DNA of 64,000 bases from Mariniphaga anaerophila (GTDB lineage Bacteria > Bacteroidota > Bacteroidia > Bacteroidales > Prolixibacteraceae), in assembly GCF_900129025.1 (NCBI RefSeq), contig NZ_FQUM01000001.1, positions 1 to 64,000 of the forward strand, given 5' to 3'. The notes beneath the pieces are model-generated. The model searched no databases. It was given only the letters and a program-made list of their open reading frames with translations, and was not told where the DNA came from. Shown here one piece after another: positions 60,701 through 64,000 of this stretch (the stretch's first letter is position 1; each line of letters opens with the position of its first letter). The translations under genes and the position numbers were made by a program.

Positions 60701-63295
60701 CACAAGCACAATTTCCGGCGCGTAATCGGTATCGGTTTTGTACCAGTTATCGTCCGATGCCGGCATTTTTACTCCCACAAACGTTGAGAAAGGCGCATAT
60801 TTCGCTTGTTTAACGTTGGTGCTGAAATCACCTCCCTGCTCGAAAACCCGCGAGGTGAACCAGGCCTTAACCATTCCGGGGGCATTTTCGAGCGACTGAA
60901 AATTGAGGGGAACCGTTGTTTTACCGTTTTCGTTGAGGATGCCTTCAAAAATGGTTTGCTCGTTGGGCGCAAACGACGATGCCGGGTCGGTAAAAGAGTA
61001 TTGTTCGAAACCGCTGAATTCGGTTTTATCTTTTACAAACAGCACATCCACTTTTATTTTTAATGAACGTGCCGGAGAACCGTGCAACCACGCTGCTTCG
61101 AGTGGCAAGCTTCGGTTTTCTGAATTCAACGGCGTTTTAGGCAGGTTTAAATCGATTTTCAGCCGGTTGGGTTTTATGGTCTCAATTTTTATCCGTTTGG
61201 AAAAGACCGCATTTCCGACGGTAACCTGTGCCTGCCAGTTTCCGGTAGGTGCATCGTTTGGCGTTTTTACTGTGAGTGGGTAAAATCCGTTTTCGTTTTT
61301 GGTGAGCACCATTTTTTCAATTACCTGTCCGGCCGGGTTTATCAGCTGAAAAATAACCGGGTAGTTTTCGGGAAGGCCAGCATTTTCCTTTTCGATAATT
61401 GCATTCAGGAAAAGTGTGTCGCCGGGTCTCCAAACTCCGCGTTCACCGTAAATGAAACCTTTTAATCCGTCAGTAATTTCTTCGCCCGAAACATTAAAAT
61501 TGCTTGTGGACAGAGCGCTACCGTCGTCCAGTCGCAGGTAGCCAAACTGATTTCCCTTTTGAGCAAGTAAAAAGAAGGGTTTTTTGTTGAGCTTTGCTTT
61601 TGCGAAACCCTGATTGTCGGTGGTCAGTGTCTGAATCAGCCGATTTTGGTAACTGAACAATTTCAGCTCAACGTTTTGTTCGGGGAGGGTGGTTAGCAAA
61701 TTGGTTAATGCAAAGGTAAATTCATGGTTGCGGCCTTCTTTGGCGATAATTCCCAGCTCCGAAGCAAAAATGTTGCGGGAAACAAAACGGCTGGAATTGT
61801 AATACGAAATGTCGCACGGATTATTCCGTTCCTGCCATTTGTAGCCGTCCGGGTAATAATGTCCCGAATACCAGTTGGGAAAATCCCATTCGGTTTGATA
61901 AGGTTCCTGCTTATTCAGCGTGGTTTCTTCCAGTTCCTCTTCTTCGGAATTGATATTCTGTCCGCAAGGATACAATGCGTTTTCCTGATGAAACCGGAAC
62001 TGTACATTATAAATAGCGCCCTGCTCGATGGTGAAAAAATCAGCCAGGTTAATTTTGTAGGTATTCCATTTTTGTAGTGCTCCCGGCTCTTTTGGGGTGA
62101 GTTTTACTTTGCCGGAATAAACCAGTCTGCCGGTTTTGTTTAGCTGCGAATCATCGTCGAAACGGTTGTCCTGGAAGAACGCCAGCACATTGTCTTTAAA
62201 AATGCGCACTACTCTTATTTCAACAGCATTAAGCGCTACTGCCTCAAAAGGCATTTCAAGCGTGCCGTTTTGGGGCACAATTACTCCCTTGCCGATGAGC
62301 CTTACTGCTGGCTCCGGACTGCTAAACTGTACCCGAAATGTTTCGGCTTTTTTTAATTTGAAGTAATTGATATTTTCGATGCCTTCGGAAATTGTTACGT
62401 CTATTTCGCCGGAAAGCGGCTTGTCCGGCCATCCCTTAATCGTATTTCCTTCGATGGTTAATCGCAGGCTGGTGCCGTTTGCCAGAGCTACTAATCCGGT
62501 TAAATCCTGAGATTTTAACAGTGGGTCGGAAAACCGTATTTCAAGATGCTGCTCGGGTTCTCTGAGCACGGCTGCTTCCAGTATTTCAAAAACATTTAGC
62601 GCCGGAACTTTTACGTTTTTTTCTCCTTTCTTATCCACATTTGCCGGCTTTCCGTTCCATTTAATAAATAGTTCGCTGCTCTTTTCCGAATTCCGTTGTA
62701 AACTGTCGATGGTAAAAAAATGCTTCCGCTGTTCGGGGGCGTGTGTCCACTGAACAGGAATGCTGCTTCCATTATAACTGGCTTGCAGTATTTCTTCAAT
62801 GTTGTTGTTGTCTGTAACATCGGCGGTTAACAGGTAGCCCGAATACTGCATTTTGTTGAACGGGCCTTTTTCGTAGTTTTTCAATCCTTCAAAAGAAACT
62901 GAAAACGACTGTTCGATGGTTGAAAACTGGAACGTCATTTTTTCGAACCCATTTTCAACGTTAATTAAATCACCCAGTCTGAGTTCTGCGGTGTAAATAA
63001 TCCCTTGTTTTAACGGAGACGAAGGCCTGAATTCAACAACCTGATTCCCGATCAACGCAGCTTCGCCTTTTATTTCGGGCGAAAAACTAAATAGCTTTTT
63101 TGTGTTGATGTCCGGTGTTTTTACCGGTTGTGCCAAGTGCACTGTAATAACCGATTCGATAGATATTGTTCCGCTGGTGTACGCCTGAACATATTTACCA
63201 AAAGCCGGATCTGTTGCAACCGGTTTCTGGTCGGTTTTACATTCGATAAAAACGAAAAGGGCTAAAAACAATAATAGTGATATTTTATTTTTCAC
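57755..63295 (-). CDS. Bacterial alpha-2-macroglobulin (YfhM-like) with thioester
   Basis: A very large (1846-residue) periplasmic protease trap. It opens with a GTG codon and a signal ending FVFIEC (Cys19, an atypical lipobox with Glu at -1). MG1-like and macroglobulin domains fill the N-terminal half (LKGFIYGERGVWRPGDTLFLNA marks the MG3/4 region), a bait-like and ANA region follows, then the thioester C1391-V-E-Q1394 in YPHGCVEQLTSAAFPQ, the alpha-toroid domain and a C-terminal MG10/receptor-like domain. Foreign proteases that cut the bait are covalently trapped. Operon with pbpC. The thioester is intact, so full function is likely. Confidence 0.95.
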   Translation of the reverse strand: MKNKISLLLFLALFVFIECKTDQKPVATDPAFGKYVQAYTSGTISIESVITVHLAQPVKTPDINTKKLFSFSPEIKGEAALIGNQVVEFRPSSPLKQGIIYTAELRLGDLINVENGFEKMTFQFSTIEQSFSVSFEGLKNYEKGPFNKMQYSGYLLTADVTDNNNIEEILQASYNGSSIPVQWTHAPEQRKHFFTIDSLQRNSEKSSELFIKWNGKPANVDKKGEKNVKVPALNVFEILEAAVLREPEQHLEIRFSDPLLKSQDLTGLVALANGTSLRLTIEGNTIKGWPDKPLSGEIDVTISEGIENINYFKLKKAETFRVQFSSPEPAVRLIGKGVIVPQNGTLEMPFEAVALNAVEIRVVRIFKDNVLAFFQDNRFDDDSQLNKTGRLVYSGKVKLTPKEPGALQKWNTYKINLADFFTIEQGAIYNVQFRFHQENALYPCGQNINSEEEELEETTLNKQEPYQTEWDFPNWYSGHYYPDGYKWQERNNPCDISYYNSSRFVSRNIFASELGIIAKEGRNHEFTFALTNLLTTLPEQNVELKLFSYQNRLIQTLTTDNQGFAKAKLNKKPFFLLAQKGNQFGYLRLDDGSALSTSNFNVSGEEITDGLKGFIYGERGVWRPGDTLFLNAIIEKENAGLPENYPVIFQLINPAGQVIEKMVLTKNENGFYPLTVKTPNDAPTGNWQAQVTVGNAVFSKRIKIETIKPNRLKIDLNLPKTPLNSENRSLPLEAAWLHGSPARSLKIKVDVLFVKDKTEFSGFEQYSFTDPASSFAPNEQTIFEGILNENGKTTVPLNFQSLENAPGMVKAWFTSRVFEQGGDFSTNVKQAKYAPFSTFVGVKMPASDDNWYKTDTDYAPEIVLVDATGKPVSGENLEAKLYKIDWRWWWESGDEYLAHYVSGRYYRPISTWNIANAGHKTKLKLNVKYKNWEDNGRYLLWVKDVTSGHAAGVTFYMSKWGSWRSDGVADGATMLTLRTDKEKYNVGEKIEITIPSSKAGKALVSLENGTGVTDIFWVETEDKQTTFSFDAKSGMAPNFYVHVSLIQPYGQTENDAPLRLYGVIPVFVENPETVLTPVLQTPAEIKPETKYTLRVSEANNKPMTYTIAVVDEGLLGLTNFATPSPHEAFYSREALGVKTWDLYNDVAGAYGARLEKAFAVGGDGDMMNSAKKEINRFKPVVQFAGPFTLKKGETGTHEFTMPSYVGSVRAMVIAGNNGAYGKTEKTVPVRKGLMLLATMARILAPNEEVSLPVNIFAMKDEVKNVSVQVKTNSLLTVSGESSKQVKFEQTGDKMAYFKLKVKPETGAGKIFVEATSGSEKATYEVELEIRNPNSPVTIGESKLVKPGENWQAELQIPGEVAESKAWVEISGFPSINLAKHLDYLTGYPHGCVEQLTSAAFPQLFLGNLIELNADKKMEVEDNIRSTLQKLPGYQVSGGGFGYWPGAAETDLWATSYAGHFMLKAESEGYSIPSGLKNQWLSFQRSAARNWNPQESFENGIYHRNHDFIQAYRLYTLALAGSPDLGAMNRLREKSRKSADVSWRLAAAYVLAGQPEAARQLVNNLTTTVDDYRELGGTFGSALRDKAMILETLVLLGEQEKALQLLQTISSEMNQRDWLSTQTAAWCLSSAAMYAKEYASGSSETKFSLTVNGTKTELRSNNPILTIPATPNTDGQIRLEYTNRGETATNVRILGRGVPSGTDTTAASKNILLQVKYLDAGGNEVSPQNLKQGVDFRMEVTVKNPGTLKDYEQLVLNAVFPSGWEIMNKRLNDIPQEQNSAFDYQDIRDDRVYTYFNLTMNQQKTFVFYLNAAYTGQFYQPPVSCEAMYDAGIRAQKPGQMVKITNQ

Positions 63296-63605
63296 GATGA
63301 TGGATTTTTCGGGTTAAAGAATAACAACTTCAATAAACATTCACTTTTTGGAAAGGTGGAACTACATAAAACAAATATAGTTCTAATTTATGTTTTTTGT
63401 CTGATTTTACGAATGAGTTGGAGGAAAGCGCAGATAAAATAATGCTTGGGAATTGTCAGGATTATCCGAACTTTTTCATACTATATTTGTATTGATATCG
63501 AAAAACAAAAAAAGATTAAATTGCCAGATACACATTTTATTATTGATAAATTCTGATGTCAGATTTCTAATTTTACCGCAACATTCAGAATAGAGAACGA
63601 AGCAG
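63296..63605. promoter_or_regulatory. Divergent promoter region, A2M and patatin genes
   Basis: 310 AT-rich bases with no gene. Two exact -7 boxes are present: minus-strand TATATTTG at 63379-63372 for the alpha-2-macroglobulin/pbpC operon and plus-strand TATATTTG at 63482-63489 for the patatin gene. Neither has a perfect -33 partner. Confidence 0.5.
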
Positions 63606-64000
63606 ATGAAAAAATATAAAACAGGTTTGGTGCTAAGTGGTGGTGGTACGCGGGGCTTTGCTCATTTGGGGGTAATTGCGGCGTTGTTCGAAAAAGGGAT
63701 TCGGCCCGATGTGATTTCGGGAGCGAGTGCCGGAGCCATTGTCGGAACTTTTATTGCAAGCGGAAAAACGCCGGAAGAGATAATGGCAATTTTTAACAAA
63801 GGCTGGTTTTTTAAGTACACCAATTTGCATCTTCCTGTTGATGGAATGTTGAAGCTGAACGGATTAAAAGAGGTGATTCAGCAGGAGATTCCATATGAAA
63901 ATATTGAAGATTTGCCGGTCGATTTTTTTGTTTCTGTTTCGAACCTTAACCTGGGAAAAGTTGAATACAGAAATAGCGGCCCGCTGGATAAAATTGTGTT
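63606..64000 (+). CDS. Patatin-like phospholipase (5' part, runs off the window)
   Basis: The first 131 codons of a patatin/RssA-type lipid acyl hydrolase are present; the rest lies beyond base 64000. The oxyanion loop is SGGGTRGFAHLGV (11-23) and the nucleophile Ser41 lies in G-A-S-A-G. A catalytic Asp is expected further on. No signal peptide is visible, so this part looks cytoplasmic. Bacteroidota often carry a longer patatin fused to a BamA-like barrel, but the lack of a signal argues against that form here. Confidence 0.93.
   Translation, partial: MKKYKTGLVLSGGGTRGFAHLGVIAALFEKGIRPDVISGASAGAIVGTFIASGKTPEEIMAIFNKGWFFKYTNLHLPVDGMLKLNGLKEVIQQEIPYENIEDLPVDFFVSVSNLNLGKVEYRNSGPLDKIV

Noticed and set aside
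1-64000. CRISPR array, prophage, toxin-antitoxin or defence island
   Set aside because: No regularly spaced repeats, phage structural genes or known defence modules were seen; most of the window is core genome plus one utilisation locus.

Overview
This window is from a chromosome of a member of the Bacteroidota. The evidence is a SusC/SusD pair, start codons without Shine-Dalgarno sites, -7 promoter boxes of the TAnnTTTG type, and gene families typical of the phylum (DUF3822, NrtR/AraR-type Nudix regulators, long NusB, LptF/G permeases in glycosyltransferase operons). A marine or gut Marinilabiliales/Prolixibacteraceae-like organism is my best guess, but the sequence alone does not settle it.

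Layout. Bases 1-830 are accessory debris: the 3' end of a truncated IS3-family transposase, a cluster of AACAGG/CCTGTT words, and a gene-free stretch. Bases 831-19642 are a polysaccharide utilisation locus for a glycosaminoglycan, most likely chondroitin/dermatan sulfate or hyaluronan. It has a membrane-spanning propeller-Y_Y_Y-AraC regulator without a kinase, a minus-strand operon (susC, susD, chondroitin ABC-type PL8 lyase, S1 sulfatase), and a divergent plus-strand operon (GH88 unsaturated glucuronyl hydrolase, GH20 hexosaminidase, GH3 enzyme). The likely flow is: the lyase cuts the polymer into unsaturated oligosaccharides, SusCD imports them, GH88 removes the unsaturated uronic acid, GH20 removes the hexosamine, and the sulfatase clears sulfate.

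Bases 19.6-46.3 kb are mostly housekeeping: tRNA-Met; an lptG-type permease translationally chained to two glycosyltransferases; ribBA; an ECF sigma/anti-sigma/Spy-like cassette; a Nudix-family repressor with a clear 26-bp palindromic operator over its own promoter; ychF, yajC, nusB; a rhomboid protease coupled to a Vat-like acetyltransferase; threonine aldolase, photolyase and glutathione peroxidase; dnaX, split by an A10 run that looks like a tau/gamma slippage site; pdxH, rsmD, DUF3822, a RecD-like helicase, RNase Z, a STAS protein and rpsA.

Bases 46.5-64 kb hold an rfbA-rfbC-rfbD-phosphohexomutase operon (no rfbB), a DUF1080 protein, htpG, a class V aminotransferase, a pbpC/alpha-2-macroglobulin pair and the start of a patatin-like lipase.

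The most unusual points are the kinase-less sensor-regulator of the glycosaminoglycan locus, the dnaX A10 frameshift, the Nudix-regulator operator, and the repeat cluster beside the dead transposase. I found no CRISPR array, prophage or obvious defence system.
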